Shown: positions 9,998 to 18,923, counted from the stretch's first letter. The stretch: 64,000 bases of DNA from Methyloversatilis discipulorum (GCF_018780585.1 NZ_JADMJL010000016.1:282766-346765), one strand, 5' to 3'. The notes: generated from the sequence alone by a model not told the origin. Numbers and translations: made by a program.

Positions 9998-11174
9998 CGT
10001 TGGCTCCCGTAGGGTGGGTGGCGTCGGCCGGGGGTGGGTCGGATGGGGTGGGAAGGGTGAAGTGGAAGCTGGCGCCCTGACCTGGCACGGCCTCCGCCCA
10101 GATGCGGCCGCCGTGCCGATCGACGATGCGCTTGACGTTCGCAAGTCCGATGCCGGTGCCTTCGAATTCGGCGGCGTGATGCAGCCGCTGGAATACCCCG
10201 AACAGCTTGCCGGCGTATTTCATGTCGAAGCCGGCGCCGTTGTCGCGCACGTGGAAGGTGTATTGGCCATCGTTGTCGCGCTCGCATTCGATGTGGATGC
10301 GAGCCGGGTTGCGGCCTCGCGTGTACTTCACGGCATTGGCGATCAGGTTGTAGAACACCTGGAACATCAAGGTCCGGTCGGCGCGAATGCGCGGCAGCTC
10401 ACCGATGCTGATATCGAGCTCGCGTCCGTCGAGTTCGGGCGCCAACTCTTCCAGCACGTCGTCGACCAGGGCGCGCGTATCGCAACGTTCGAGATGCATC
10501 TCGGCGCGGCTCGCGCGGGAGAATGCAAGCAGTCCTTCGACGATGTCGCTCAGATGCCGCACCGAGGCGCGGATGCGCTGCAGATAGCTCAGCGAGGCCG
10601 GTTCGGTGTCGATGACGCCGAGGCGATCGCCGAGTACGCGCGCAAAACCGTCGATGTGGCGCAGCGGGCCACGCACGTCGTGCGCGATGGCATAGGACAC
10701 TGCTTCCAGTTCCTCGATCTGCAGGCGCATCCTTTCGTTCATCGCCTGCAACTGCGCTTCGGACTGTTGCCGGCGCTCGATTTCGGCCCGCAGTTCCTCG
10801 TTTGCGCGACGCAGGCTGTCGGGCGAGGGCAGGGCGAGCGCCAGTGGAATCAGTCGCCACAGCAGCACTGCGGTGGCCAGCGACACCACCGCGGTGAAGG
10901 CGCGTATCCAGCCGTCCAGCCAGAAATCGGGGTTCCACAGCGTCCACACGTCCATCACGTGGGTCACGCCGCAGGCCATGATGAACACGCCGAACATGAC
11001 GAAGGCCGACCGGAAGCCGAGATCGGCACGCCTCCGCACGAACACCCACAGCGTGACCGGTATCGTGAAGTAGGCCAGCGCGATCAGCGTGTCTGACAGC
11101 ACGTGCAGCAGCAGCAGATCGCGTTGCCACGAAAAGCAGTAGCCGTGTGGAAGAAGGGTGTTCAGTTCCGTCAT
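9978..11174 (-). CDS. histidine kinase with ETR1-type (ethylene-receptor-like) membrane sensor
   Basis: A 398-aa membrane histidine kinase. Residues 20-112 hold three membrane segments that follow the N-terminal domain of plant ETR1. All five residues known to matter for copper/ethylene binding are present with identical spacing: Asp28, Tyr35, Ile65, Cys68 and His72 (ETR1 Asp25, Tyr32, Ile62, Cys65, His69). A coiled coil (about 118-160) leads to a HisKA domain with His165 in AHDVRGPL. The ATPase domain carries NLIANAVKY, DNGAGFD and GTGIGLANV. There is no GAF domain between sensor and kinase, unlike ETR1. The partner receiver gene overlaps its 3' end. Known bacterial relatives include the Synechocystis sensor SynEtr1. 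Ethylene binding here is inferred, not shown. Confidence 0.9.
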   Translation of the reverse strand: MTELNTLLPHGYCFSWQRDLLLLHVLSDTLIALAYFTIPVTLWVFVRRRADLGFRSAFVMFGVFIMACGVTHVMDVWTLWNPDFWLDGWIRAFTAVVSLATAVLLWRLIPLALALPSPDSLRRANEELRAEIERRQQSEAQLQAMNERMRLQIEELEAVSYAIAHDVRGPLRHIDGFARVLGDRLGVIDTEPASLSYLQRIRASVRHLSDIVEGLLAFSRASRAEMHLERCDTRALVDDVLEELAPELDGRELDISIGELPRIRADRTLMFQVFYNLIANAVKYTRGRNPARIHIECERDNDGQYTFHVRDNGAGFDMKYAGKLFGVFQRLHHAAEFEGTGIGLANVKRIVDRHGGRIWAEAVPGQGASFHFTLPTPSDPPPADATHPTGANDVAALA

Positions 11175-11440
11175 GGTGCTGCCGCTCCGAAGACGTCGCG
11201 CATCGCCCGAACGCTCGCGTTGACGAGCGCACTATAGCCCGCGCACTACCGGAGGCGTGCGCGTTCACCCATCAGTGTGGTCGGTCGCTGTGACAGCGTG
11301 ATGCGGCACGGGGTTTCCGTGCGGCCAGGGTCGGGGCGGCGAGTCTGGATCTCGCGGTGTACGAGCGGTGCTGACCGGGCACGGGCGCAGTGCGCTCGCA
11401 GCGTTTGCTGCGACTGCGGTGGAGCGCGACAAGGAGCGCG
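11175..11440. other. intergenic region upstream of the ETR1-like kinase
   Basis: This region should hold the promoter of the kinase-regulator operon. GGAG lies about 11 nt before the kinase ATG. No convincing -35/-10 pair or conserved gene was found. The small open frames here are Arg/Ala-rich and not credible. Confidence 0.4.
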
Positions 11441-11482
11441 CCCAGCCTCACGCCGGGCGGGAGGGCCCGGCGTGAGGCTGGG
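11441..11482 (-). terminator. perfect 18-bp stem-loop after PEP-CTERM gene
   Basis: CCCAGCCTCACGCCGGGC at 11441-11458 pairs perfectly with 11465-11482 around a 6-nt loop. It sits 28 bp after the stop of the leftward PEP-CTERM gene. There is no T-tract, so it may act as a transcript-end stabiliser rather than a classical terminator. Confidence 0.65.
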
Positions 11483-11509
11483 TCATGGTGATCGCCGGTC
11501 GGTGGCGAT

Positions 11510-12394
11510 TCAGACGCGTGGCATGCGTCGGCGTGCGATCGCACCGATCAGCCCGAGGCCGGCCAGCAGCATCGCGTAGGTTTCAGGTTCGGGTACCGGC
11601 GCCATGAACGGCGCCGAGGTCAGGCCACGCAGGTTGGCGTTGAGTGCGCCATTGAAGGTGGCCAGCCCGGTCATCAGGTTGATCGAATAGAGACCGCTGT
11701 CACCGTTGTCCAGCGTCAGAGCGGCCCAGCCCATGCCCATCGCGTCGATCTCGAAGCCGTTGGCACCGATCACGTTGCCGGCAACGCCCAGCGATCCGAC
11801 CTGGCTGATCGTCGGCGCATTGAAGGCGCCGGGTGCGAAATGCAGCGTGTCGGTCGCCGTGTCGATGTAATACAGCGCCGTGCTCGCCGGGCCACTGGAT
11901 TGCGAAGCATCGGAGTTGGTGTAGGCGACGGCCGTGATGCCGCCCGGGATGACGCTGGCGGCGTTGCCGACCACGCCGGTGTTCGCGTTGATGGCCAGGT
12001 TGCTGCCGGTCTGGCTCACCAGGCGCAGCGAGGCTGCGCCGGCGAAGTCGGCCACCGGGTTGAAGTCGATGCCGTAGGACAGCGACGGATTGACCAGCGG
12101 GATGTCGAGCGCCGACACGAAGCTGGCGGCACCTGTCGTGACGTCCAGCGTATAGACGCGATTCAGGCTGCTGACGCCGTAGATCATGTTGTTGCTCGGG
12201 CGCAGGTCGATGCCGAGGATGCGTTCGCCACTGCCCAGCCCGGTGATGGACATGAAGCTGGCGCTGCTGGCGTTGCCGCTGCTGAACATGCCGATCTGGT
12301 TGCCGGTGGTGAGACCGACGAAATCGGCTGCGTGGGCCGCGGTGCCGGACAGAGTGAGGGCGGCGGCGAGGACGGTGAGGGTGCGTGCTGACAT
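11510..12394 (-). CDS. DUF4394-like PEP-CTERM protein
   Basis: A 294-aa secreted protein of unknown function. A signal peptide ends near AAHA-A. The body resembles DUF4394 beta-propeller-like repeats, with the phrases GIDLRPSNNMIYGV, YTLDVTTGAA and YGIDFNPVADFAG. The C-terminus is a PEP-CTERM signal (VPEPETYAMLLAGLGLIG followed by ARRR). The ATG at 12394 is chosen because AGGAAAGG lies 6 nt upstream and the signal peptide begins there. It is probably monocistronic, followed by a strong hairpin. It is the third PEP-CTERM protein within 6 kb. Confidence 0.85.
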   Translation of the reverse strand: MSARTLTVLAAALTLSGTAAHAADFVGLTTGNQIGMFSSGNASSASFMSITGLGSGERILGIDLRPSNNMIYGVSSLNRVYTLDVTTGAASFVSALDIPLVNPSLSYGIDFNPVADFAGAASLRLVSQTGSNLAINANTGVVGNAASVIPGGITAVAYTNSDASQSSGPASTALYYIDTATDTLHFAPGAFNAPTISQVGSLGVAGNVIGANGFEIDAMGMGWAALTLDNGDSGLYSINLMTGLATFNGALNANLRGLTSAPFMAPVPEPETYAMLLAGLGLIGAIARRRMPRV

Positions 12395-12514
12395 GTCTGA
12401 CCTTTCCTGAAAAAGTAGGGGAGGACGCGTCACCAGAGTGAGTCGTCACCCGCTCTACACAGGAGGGGGCCGCATGGATGCAGCTGTCACCGAAAATTCA
12501 TCCGGCCGCGCCGG

Positions 12515-13267
12515 TCAGATTTCGCGCGCGTTGCGCTCTCTTTCCATGCGCAGGATGTAGCGCTGGATCAGCGCGTCGGCGGCACCGGGCAGGCCGATGA
12601 ACTGGCAGCCCGCACGCAACTCGCTGCCGCCGCGCTCGGTGACGCGGAACATGTTGCGCACCTGCAGCGTCGCGGTGATGGTGCCGATCTCGGGCAGCGT
12701 GATCTGGCAGTTGTCGATCACGCTGTCGACCTTCAGTTCGACGCCGCTCGGCGGCGCGACGACGGCCAGACCGCCGCCGGAAATGTCCACCACGGTGGCT
12801 TCAACCATGCGCCCCTCGCCGTCGCCGGCCGGCAACAGACAGCGCAGCGGCGGGTTAGGCGGCAGGATGAGGCGGTAGTAGTCGCGCCGCTGCAATCGCA
12901 GCATGCGCGTCGGGAAGGGGATTTCCAGCGCCGGATGACCTTCGTGCTCGATTGCGGCGCACTGGCCGACCATGAACTGCACCTTCACCTTCTCGAGCGA
13001 GGTCAGGAACACCAGTGGCGACGCCTTCACCGCCTGTTCGAGTTGCGCCGGGTCTCGCGGTGCGTCCAGTACGACCACGCCGCGTGCGTCGTCGACGGCC
13101 AGTACGGCGGTCAGAAAGGGGTCGGGCGCGCGGCCGGCATAGACGGACAGATTGACGCGGCGATCCCGCATGGCGCGCAGGTAAAAGGCGATATCGGTCT
13201 GGCCGTCGAGCACGTAGCGTGCGAAATCGTCTGCTTCCAGCAGATCGAACCGGATGTTCTCGGTCAT
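12515..13267 (-). CDS. ycgR: flagellar brake protein YcgR (PilZ domain)
   Basis: YcgR binds c-di-GMP and then slows flagellar rotation through the motor. The 250-aa product has an N-terminal YcgR-type domain (about 1-115) and a PilZ domain whose c-di-GMP motifs are complete: the Arg pair in RRDYYR (127-132) and DISGGG (161-166). ATG 13267 is preferred to 13276 because AGGG lies 8 nt before it, although both are possible. It lies at the distal end of the leftward flagellar cluster and fits functionally with the diguanylate cyclase at 19149-20900. Confidence 0.93.
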   Translation of the reverse strand: MTENIRFDLLEADDFARYVLDGQTDIAFYLRAMRDRRVNLSVYAGRAPDPFLTAVLAVDDARGVVVLDAPRDPAQLEQAVKASPLVFLTSLEKVKVQFMVGQCAAIEHEGHPALEIPFPTRMLRLQRRDYYRLILPPNPPLRCLLPAGDGEGRMVEATVVDISGGGLAVVAPPSGVELKVDSVIDNCQITLPEIGTITATLQVRNMFRVTERGGSELRAGCQFIGLPGAADALIQRYILRMERERNAREI

Positions 13268-13324
13268 TGGGTACATCCCTGTCTATGGGCAATCACCCGG
13301 TGCGGCGGCGCACCGGGCACGAAT

Positions 13325-13627
13325 TCAATCAGATGGCAGTTTAACGGCTGGCGCAGGAACGTCGGTCATTCCCTTCTCGATGCGGTAGATCCAGGCCAGC
13401 AGTTCGGCGACCGCGACATAGAGTTCGGGCGGAATGCGCTGGTCCAGATCCAGTCCCATCAGCAGCGACACCATCTCCCGCGATTCATGCACGAAAACGC
13501 CCGCTTCGCGCGCGCGGCGGATGATTTCGTCGGCCACCATGCCGCGCCCCTTGGCGACGACACGCGGCGCGGCGTCGCCGGCACCGTAGGCGAGCGCAAC
13601 GGCCTGGGCGCGCGGAGAGGTGTTCAT
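13325..13627 (-). CDS. FlhB C-terminal-domain-like protein (FhlB/FlhX type)
   Basis: A 100-aa cytosolic protein similar to the cytoplasmic tail of the export-gate switch FlhB. It has ALAYGAGDAAPRVVAKGRG, corresponding to the FlhB region after the autocleavage site, and the downstream EAGVFVHES segment. It lacks the membrane part and the NPTH cleavage motif. Such stand-alone FlhB-C homologues are known beside fliK and can partly replace the FlhB tail. The ATG is fixed by its one-base overlap with the fliK stop (TGATG). Confidence 0.85.
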   Translation of the reverse strand: MNTSPRAQAVALAYGAGDAAPRVVAKGRGMVADEIIRRAREAGVFVHESREMVSLLMGLDLDQRIPPELYVAVAELLAWIYRIEKGMTDVPAPAVKLPSD

Positions 13628-14868
13628 CAGACGCTGCTCTCGCCGTCGTCGGGCAGGGCGGCAAGCGCCTCGTCCAGCTGGCTGAAGTTCACGCTGCCCA
13701 GGCGCAGTCCGGCATCGGTCATGCGCTGCTGCAGGTCGAGCAGAGCGGTGCCCATGCGCAGGCGTGCATCGTCGTCGGCCGATATGCCCAGCGTCAGTCC
13801 ATGGTCCTTCCACAGCGTGAGCGAGGTTTCGACCTCGCCCAGGCCCGGCAGGACCAGCCGTACCCGGGATGTCCACGGGACTTCCGGCGTGCTGTCACCT
13901 TCGGTGCCCGGTTCGCCATGACGCTGAGGCTCAGGGTCGTCGATCTCGATCTTCATCGTCTGCCCCGGCCAGGCCAGACCTTCCCAGGCCAGCGTGTGCT
14001 GGGACAGGCCGAGCAGCTGGTTCTGCACCAGCGGCCGCAGTTCGGCGGGCGGGCCGGTATCGGCCTTGGCCGCTTCGGCGCGTTCGCGCACGCCGGTGTC
14101 GCTGCGCAGGGTGCCGGTGTCCGGCATCGATTCGTCGTCGGCGCGAGCGCTGATCGTGCTGTCTGCGACCTGTCCGGGTTCCGGCGTGTCGTCGGTCGCT
14201 GCCGATTGCGCGACTGGCAGGCCGGCGCGTGGCGCCGGTTTCTCGGGGTCGAAGGCGCGCTGCGGCTCGGCTGCGGTCGATTCGAGCGGCCGTTCGCCAC
14301 TGACCCACTGCGCCTGATGCGATTCGTAGAACAGCCCGCTGGTGCCGATCGCCTGCGCCAGACGGCTGGCGATCTGCGGTGTGGCGTCGTTTTCGAGCGT
14401 GCCGGTGGCCGCGCTCAGCATGGCGGCCGGATCTATCATCGGCTTTCCACTGGCGAGTCGGGTCGGCTGCGGCTCCGGACCGTCGAGCAGTCCGGCGATG
14501 GTGCGGGCCGGCACGCTCAGGCGTACCGGGCTGCCGGCATTGTCAGCCGGCGCATCGCCGTCGGTCGGCGCCGCGTTGTCACCGTCGAGCGTGGCCACCA
14601 GCGTCTGTGCGCTGCGGGCCACGTGCGTCAGCGCAACGGTACGGCCTTCGGGAATGGTCTGCGGCAGGCGCAGGGTGACCGTCTGTCCACCCACGTCGGC
14701 GCGGGCCAGACCATCGCGTAGATTCTGCAGGATGCGTGCGGTGTAGCGTTCGCCCGGCTCGAACTCGGGCAGCTGGTCGGAAAGCGCAGCGATCGGGCCG
14801 GTGGTCTGGACCGATTCGCGCGTCAGCGCCGCCAGACGCTGTGCGAGCCCTGGCAGCAGGTTGTTCAT
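13627..14868 (-). CDS. fliK: flagellar hook-length control protein FliK
   Basis: FliK measures hook length and switches export specificity through FlhB. The 413-aa product has a variable, disordered Pro/Ala/Asp-rich centre and the conserved C-terminal domain (TSLTLWKDHGLTLGIS, then LRLGSVNFSQL). The start at 14868 (MNNLLPG) is 7 nt after the fliT stop. Its neighbour is the FlhB-tail homologue, the expected partner. The N-terminal half is poorly conserved across FliK proteins, so identification rests on the C-terminus and context. Confidence 0.85.
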   Translation of the reverse strand: MNNLLPGLAQRLAALTRESVQTTGPIAALSDQLPEFEPGERYTARILQNLRDGLARADVGGQTVTLRLPQTIPEGRTVALTHVARSAQTLVATLDGDNAAPTDGDAPADNAGSPVRLSVPARTIAGLLDGPEPQPTRLASGKPMIDPAAMLSAATGTLENDATPQIASRLAQAIGTSGLFYESHQAQWVSGERPLESTAAEPQRAFDPEKPAPRAGLPVAQSAATDDTPEPGQVADSTISARADDESMPDTGTLRSDTGVRERAEAAKADTGPPAELRPLVQNQLLGLSQHTLAWEGLAWPGQTMKIEIDDPEPQRHGEPGTEGDSTPEVPWTSRVRLVLPGLGEVETSLTLWKDHGLTLGISADDDARLRMGTALLDLQQRMTDAGLRLGSVNFSQLDEALAALPDDGESSV

Positions 14869-14875
14869 GGTGTGC

Positions 14876-15175
14876 TCAGCCGTTGTCTGCCGTGCCCGCC
14901 GGCAGCTTTCCCAGATAGCTGGTGACCTGCTGCATCCACGGTTCGACGTGACGGCGCACTTCTGCATCGTCGGCGAGAATCTGCTTCATCAGGTCGAACT
15001 TGCGCGCACGCTCGGCCGGCGAGGACACCGGCTCGTCGTTGTCGGCGAGTCGGCTGCGCATCGAGGCGACGGCCTGTTCGAGATTGACCAGACGGTCCCA
15101 GTCGTTCGCGCGCGCGGCCTCCACCATGTCGCTGGAGATCTGACGCATGTTTTCGAGCAGTGACAGAGAGTTCAT
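14876..15175 (-). CDS. fliT: flagellar chaperone FliT
   Basis: A 99-aa helical protein, the expected size and position for FliT, the export chaperone for the filament cap FliD. It has the conserved NDWDRLVNLE segment near residue 25. It lies between fliS and fliK in the leftward cluster. Confidence 0.85.
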   Translation of the reverse strand: MNSLSLLENMRQISSDMVEAARANDWDRLVNLEQAVASMRSRLADNDEPVSSPAERARKFDLMKQILADDAEVRRHVEPWMQQVTSYLGKLPAGTADNG

Positions 15176-15320
15176 GTGATCAGGCCGTTTTGCGTAAGTG
15201 TCGCCGCGGCAGTTCCGTCGTTCGGCCGGCGGTGAATGGTGTGTAAAGACTACAGCGGACCCCGTGCTCCGAGGCGTGCATGTAGACGCCTTTTACCTTT
15301 CTATTTTCCCGGTTTGCCGG

Positions 15321-15734
15321 TCAGACCGGCGCCCCTTGGACCAGTTTTTGCCGGATGTCCTCCCAGGCGCCCTTCAACTCGCCCAGCAGGTGGGCCACTT
15401 CATCGAGCGCGGCCTTGTCGTTCTGCGAGTTGGCATGCAGCAGGCGCACGCACATGTAGTCGTAGAGCGCGTACAGGCGTTGCGCGAGTTCGCCGCCTGC
15501 TTCCAGATCCAGGCTGACCTTGAGGCCGTTGCCGATGATGTCGATCGCACGCGAGATCGACTGACCCTTGCCCGCAGTGTCGCCCATGTCGATCTGGTGG
15601 CTGGCGGTCGATACCGACATCATCGCGCCGTCGAACAGCATCAGGATGAGCTGGTGCGGATCGGCGCTGGCCACGCGTGCCTCGACGCCGACCTGGTTGT
15701 AGGCCATGCGCGGGTTGGAAAGTGATGCAAACAT
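15321..15734 (-). CDS. fliS: flagellin export chaperone FliS
   Basis: FliS binds the C-terminus of flagellin and prevents premature polymerisation. The 137-aa product has the family segments YNQVGVEARV, PHQLILMLFDGAM and the C-terminal helix LLGELKGAWEDI. It follows fliD and precedes fliT, the usual order. A CCGGTCTGACCGG palindrome overlaps its 3' end. Confidence 0.95.
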   Translation of the reverse strand: MFASLSNPRMAYNQVGVEARVASADPHQLILMLFDGAMMSVSTASHQIDMGDTAGKGQSISRAIDIIGNGLKVSLDLEAGGELAQRLYALYDYMCVRLLHANSQNDKAALDEVAHLLGELKGAWEDIRQKLVQGAPV

Positions 15735-15780
15735 GATGTTCTGGTCCCGTTAGAGGATGGCTGTATCGTCCGCCGCTCTG

Positions 15781-17196
15781 TCAGCTCGAATAGGTCGGCA
15801 GGCTGGCGAGTTGTTGTGTAAGGAAGGTACTGGTCGTGTTCATGCTGCTGATCAGCGAATCGAGCGCGGTGAACTGTCGGCGGTAGCGGGCCTCGATCTG
15901 TTCCATGCGAACGTTCAGCGCGTCGCGCTGGCGGTTCATCGCCTTCTTCGTCTCTTCCATGCCTTCGAGACGGTTGCCGATGAGGCCATCGTCGTCGATC
16001 ACGGACGAGATCATCGAGTCGATCTTGGACGCCAGACCGGTCACACCGGTACTGCCCATGAACAGCGACTTGGCGGCGCCGCTCTCCAGCGCCGTGGTGA
16101 GCTTGTCGGAGTCGATCTTCAGCGAGCCGTCCTTCTGCACCGACACACCGATGCTGCCCAGCGAAACACCCGGGGCAATCTCTTCGGTGACGGCCGAGGC
16201 GAGACGCGAGCGCAGGCTGAGCACGGTGCTCTCGCCGTTCAGTGCCGCACCGGTCTGCGTGGTCGTGTTGTAAGACGTCTGATTCTTGATGGTCAGGATG
16301 GCGTCGTTGTAGCTCTTGACCAGCTTTTCGATGGCGCTCTTCGCGCCGGTGTAATCGGCGCCGACCGTCAGTGTCGTCGGGTTGCCGACGTTGGTGCTTT
16401 TCAGCGTCAGCGTGACGCCTTCGATGGTGTCGGTCAGCGTGTTGCTGCTCGAGGTGACATCGATGCCATTGATCTTGAGCACGGCATCCGAAGCGGTCAC
16501 CTTCTCCGAAAGATTGGAGGTGCCGCCAGTCGAGGCGTCATAGATCAGCCGCGACAGGCCTGCGTTGTCGGTGTTGTTGCCGTCATCGTCGGCGGCGGTG
16601 ATGCGTACGGTATTCGCGGTGCCGCCATCCTGCGAGGTCAGCACGAGGCGGGTGCCGGTGCCGTCGTTGAGCAGGGATGCCGTCACGCCTGCGTCGGCCG
16701 CGTTGATCGCGTCACGCACGTCAGCGAGCGTGGCAGCGCCGCTGGAAATGTCGATGTTGACCGCTGTCTTGTCCGGGTTCGCGGTGAATGCGCCGCCGCT
16801 GTAGCTGCCCAGTTCGATGGTCAGCGTGCCGCTGCCGACGTTCGCGGTGCTGCCGCCGGCGAAGGCCGTCGACGCGGTGACCTGCGCGCGGGCCAGGCTG
16901 CTCACCTCGATTGAATAGTTGCCGGGCGTCGCCGTCGTCGAGGCGGCAACCGTTGCCACCGCGCTGTCGGCAATCGTTGCCTTGCGGGAGGCAAAGATTT
17001 CCGCCTTGCCGAGTGCTTCCGCTGCCGTCTGCAGCGTGGACATCGCGCCCTTGATCATGCCGTAGCTGGAAATCTTCGTTTCGAGCTTGGCCTGCTTTTC
17101 CGCGAGCAGCGTGAGCGGACGCTGCTCGACCGTCATCAGCTGCGTGACGATGGAGCTGATGTCCAGGTTGGTACCGAATGCGAGCGACGATGCCAT
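15781..17196 (-). CDS. fliD: flagellar filament cap protein FliD
   Basis: FliD caps the filament tip and assists flagellin insertion; it is exported through the flagellar channel. The 471-aa product begins with the conserved SSLAFGTNLDISSIVTQL and ends with a coiled-coil region. The middle is Ser/Thr/Ala-rich as in other FliD proteins. It lies 10 bp after flaG on the minus strand, so flaG-fliD-fliS probably form one transcript. Confidence 0.96.
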   Translation of the reverse strand: MASSLAFGTNLDISSIVTQLMTVEQRPLTLLAEKQAKLETKISSYGMIKGAMSTLQTAAEALGKAEIFASRKATIADSAVATVAASTTATPGNYSIEVSSLARAQVTASTAFAGGSTANVGSGTLTIELGSYSGGAFTANPDKTAVNIDISSGAATLADVRDAINAADAGVTASLLNDGTGTRLVLTSQDGGTANTVRITAADDDGNNTDNAGLSRLIYDASTGGTSNLSEKVTASDAVLKINGIDVTSSSNTLTDTIEGVTLTLKSTNVGNPTTLTVGADYTGAKSAIEKLVKSYNDAILTIKNQTSYNTTTQTGAALNGESTVLSLRSRLASAVTEEIAPGVSLGSIGVSVQKDGSLKIDSDKLTTALESGAAKSLFMGSTGVTGLASKIDSMISSVIDDDGLIGNRLEGMEETKKAMNRQRDALNVRMEQIEARYRRQFTALDSLISSMNTTSTFLTQQLASLPTYSS

Positions 17197-17206
17197 GGCA
17201 GTCTCC

Positions 17207-17557
17207 TCAGGCCTTGCGTTCGATCAGTCCACTCTGGCTCTTGCCGAGCGACCGCGCAATCGCAATCAGTTCTTCGGAAGGAATCTGCCGCAGTACTTCC
17301 TTGGTGGTCGAGTCGATCAGCCGCACGATGGTTTTCCCTGTGTCTTTGTCGATCGTGAAGAGCAGGTTCTGTGCCACCGGTTCGATCTTGCGACGAATCT
17401 CGTCCACCGTCTGTTCGATCTGTTCGTTGCTGAGCGCCGCCTCGCTGGGTGGTGCTTCCGCCTTCTTGCTCTCCGGCATAACGGGCTTTGCCCCGGTGGT
17501 CGCCTGGACGCCCGGGGCAGAGATCGTTGCGCTGTTCGGGATAGGCTGTATGGCCAT
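17207..17557 (-). CDS. flaG: FlaG family flagellar protein
   Basis: A 116-aa protein with the FlaG signature: LLFTIDKDTGKTIVRLIDSTTKEVLRQIPSEE near the C-terminus, preceded by a flexible N-terminus. FlaG influences filament length in other bacteria. It lies between fliC and fliD, its usual place. GGGAG lies just before the ATG. Confidence 0.93.
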   Translation of the reverse strand: MAIQPIPNSATISAPGVQATTGAKPVMPESKKAEAPPSEAALSNEQIEQTVDEIRRKIEPVAQNLLFTIDKDTGKTIVRLIDSTTKEVLRQIPSEELIAIARSLGKSQSGLIERKA

Positions 17558-17579
17558 GATGTTCTCCCTATGCTGGGTG

Positions 17580-17603
17580 GGGGGCGCGGTCGCCCGCGCC
17601 CCC
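17580..17603 (-). terminator. GC-rich hairpin after fliC
   Basis: A perfect 10-bp stem (GGGGGCGCGG/CCGCGCCCCC) with loop TCGC lies between fliC and flaG. No T-tract is seen on the minus strand, so it may stabilise the flagellin mRNA end or only partly terminate. Confidence 0.6.
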
Positions 17604-17622
17604 TCATTACTGCCTTACGCGA

Positions 17623-18816
17623 TCAGCCGCGGAGCAGGCTCAGCACGTTCTGCGGCAGCGAGTTGGCTTGCGCCAGCATCGCGGTACCGGCCTGCTGCAG
17701 GATCTGCGCGCGGGTCAGGTTGGCGGTTTCGGCAGCGAAGTCCGCGTCGGTGATGCGGCTCTTCGAGGCGGAGATGTTTTCCGCTTGCGTCTGCAGGTTG
17801 GCCACGGTGTAGTCGAGGCGGTTCTGCTGGGCACCGAGGGCGGCACGCTGTTCCGACACGTAGGTCAGGGCGTCTTCGACCGAGGTCAGCAGCGCCTGCG
17901 AGTTGGCGGCCGTGGTGGCGCCGGTGAAGGCGGTGATGTCGGTGTCCAGGGCAACCATGCGGGCGTCGGCTGACGTGGCGTTGATACGCGTGTCGCCGAA
18001 GGTGAGCGTCAGGCGGTTGTCGGCAGCGTCGTCAGCACCGACCTGGATTTCAGCGCCAGTGGCAGCGGTCGTGATGATGGTGCCAGCGTCGAGGTCGGCA
18101 GCGATGTTGGCGCCGGTCTCAGCACCCGAAGCCTTGATCGTCACCTTCACGCCGAGCTCGTTGTAGTTCAGCTCGTACGATTGGCCTGCGGTCAGCGCCA
18201 GGGCGGTGATGTCGATCATCTGCGAGTTCGTGCCGTCCGACAGCGTCAGTTCGCCGGTGTTGGCGTCGGCGAAGGTGAAGGTCGTGCCTGCGGCGGCGCC
18301 GGTGATGTCGACCTTGGTCACTGCGGCGGTGCCGGAAGTGGCCAGGTTGAAACCGCCCTGCACGGTCGAGGTGGTGTCGAGTGCCTTGCCGAAGGAACCA
18401 TTCAGCAGCTGCTGGCCGTTGAACTTGGTACGGGTCGAGATGTTGTTGATCTCGTCGCGCAGCTGGGTCATTTCGTCGGCGATGAAGGAGCGCTCTGCGT
18501 CGGCCAGCGTCGAGTTCGAACCCTGGGTCGCCAGTTCCTTCATGCGGATGAGCATGTCCTGGATCTGCGACATGCCGCCTTCAGCGGTCTGGATCATCGA
18601 GATACCGTCGCTGGCGTTACGGGCAGCCTGGTTCAGCGACTTGACCTGGGCGTTCATGCGCTGCGAAATCGCCAGACCAGCGGCATCGTCACGGGCGCTG
18701 TTGATGCGCAGACCGGACGACAGACGCTGCAGCGAAGTGGCGAGCGAATTCTGCGAGGAATTGAGGTTGCGCTGAGCGGTGAGCGAGGCAACGTTGGTGT
18801 TGATGATTTGCGGCAT
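17623..18816 (-). CDS. fliC: flagellin
   Basis: The filament subunit, 397 aa. The conserved D0/D1 ends are clear: the N-terminus INTNVASLTAQRNL with the TLR5-type helix QRLSSGLRINSA, and the C-terminus with QAGTAMLAQANSLPQNVLSLL. The central variable region (about 170-290) is Thr/Ala/Asp-rich. It heads the leftward cluster behind a sigma-28-like promoter. Only one flagellin gene is present in the window. Confidence 0.98.
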   Translation of the reverse strand: MPQIINTNVASLTAQRNLNSSQNSLATSLQRLSSGLRINSARDDAAGLAISQRMNAQVKSLNQAARNASDGISMIQTAEGGMSQIQDMLIRMKELATQGSNSTLADAERSFIADEMTQLRDEINNISTRTKFNGQQLLNGSFGKALDTTSTVQGGFNLATSGTAAVTKVDITGAAAGTTFTFADANTGELTLSDGTNSQMIDITALALTAGQSYELNYNELGVKVTIKASGAETGANIAADLDAGTIITTAATGAEIQVGADDAADNRLTLTFGDTRINATSADARMVALDTDITAFTGATTAANSQALLTSVEDALTYVSEQRAALGAQQNRLDYTVANLQTQAENISASKSRITDADFAAETANLTRAQILQQAGTAMLAQANSLPQNVLSLLRG

Positions 18817-18896
18817 TTTCTTTCTCCTGTCACGAAGTGGTGTAGTTACGGCGCCCTGGGTTGCATGACCCGATGTTGATGTCGCCGATGATTCAA

Positions 18897-18923
18897 GTAA
18901 CGGAGAGGGGAGAGAAAACTTTA
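18897..18923 (-). promoter_or_regulatory. sigma-28 (FliA) promoter of fliC
   Basis: On the minus strand, TAAAGTTT (18923-18916) is an exact -35 box for the flagellar sigma factor. After 11 nt it is followed by TCCGTTAC (18904-18897), 5 of 8 to GCCGATAA. The box lies about 80 bp before the flagellin ATG. Confidence 0.7.

Noticed and set aside
11277-11579. Plus-strand open frame in the gap before the ETR1-like kinase
   Set aside because: Arg/Ala/Gly-rich, crosses a perfect hairpin and the PEP-CTERM gene end; no ribosome-binding site.
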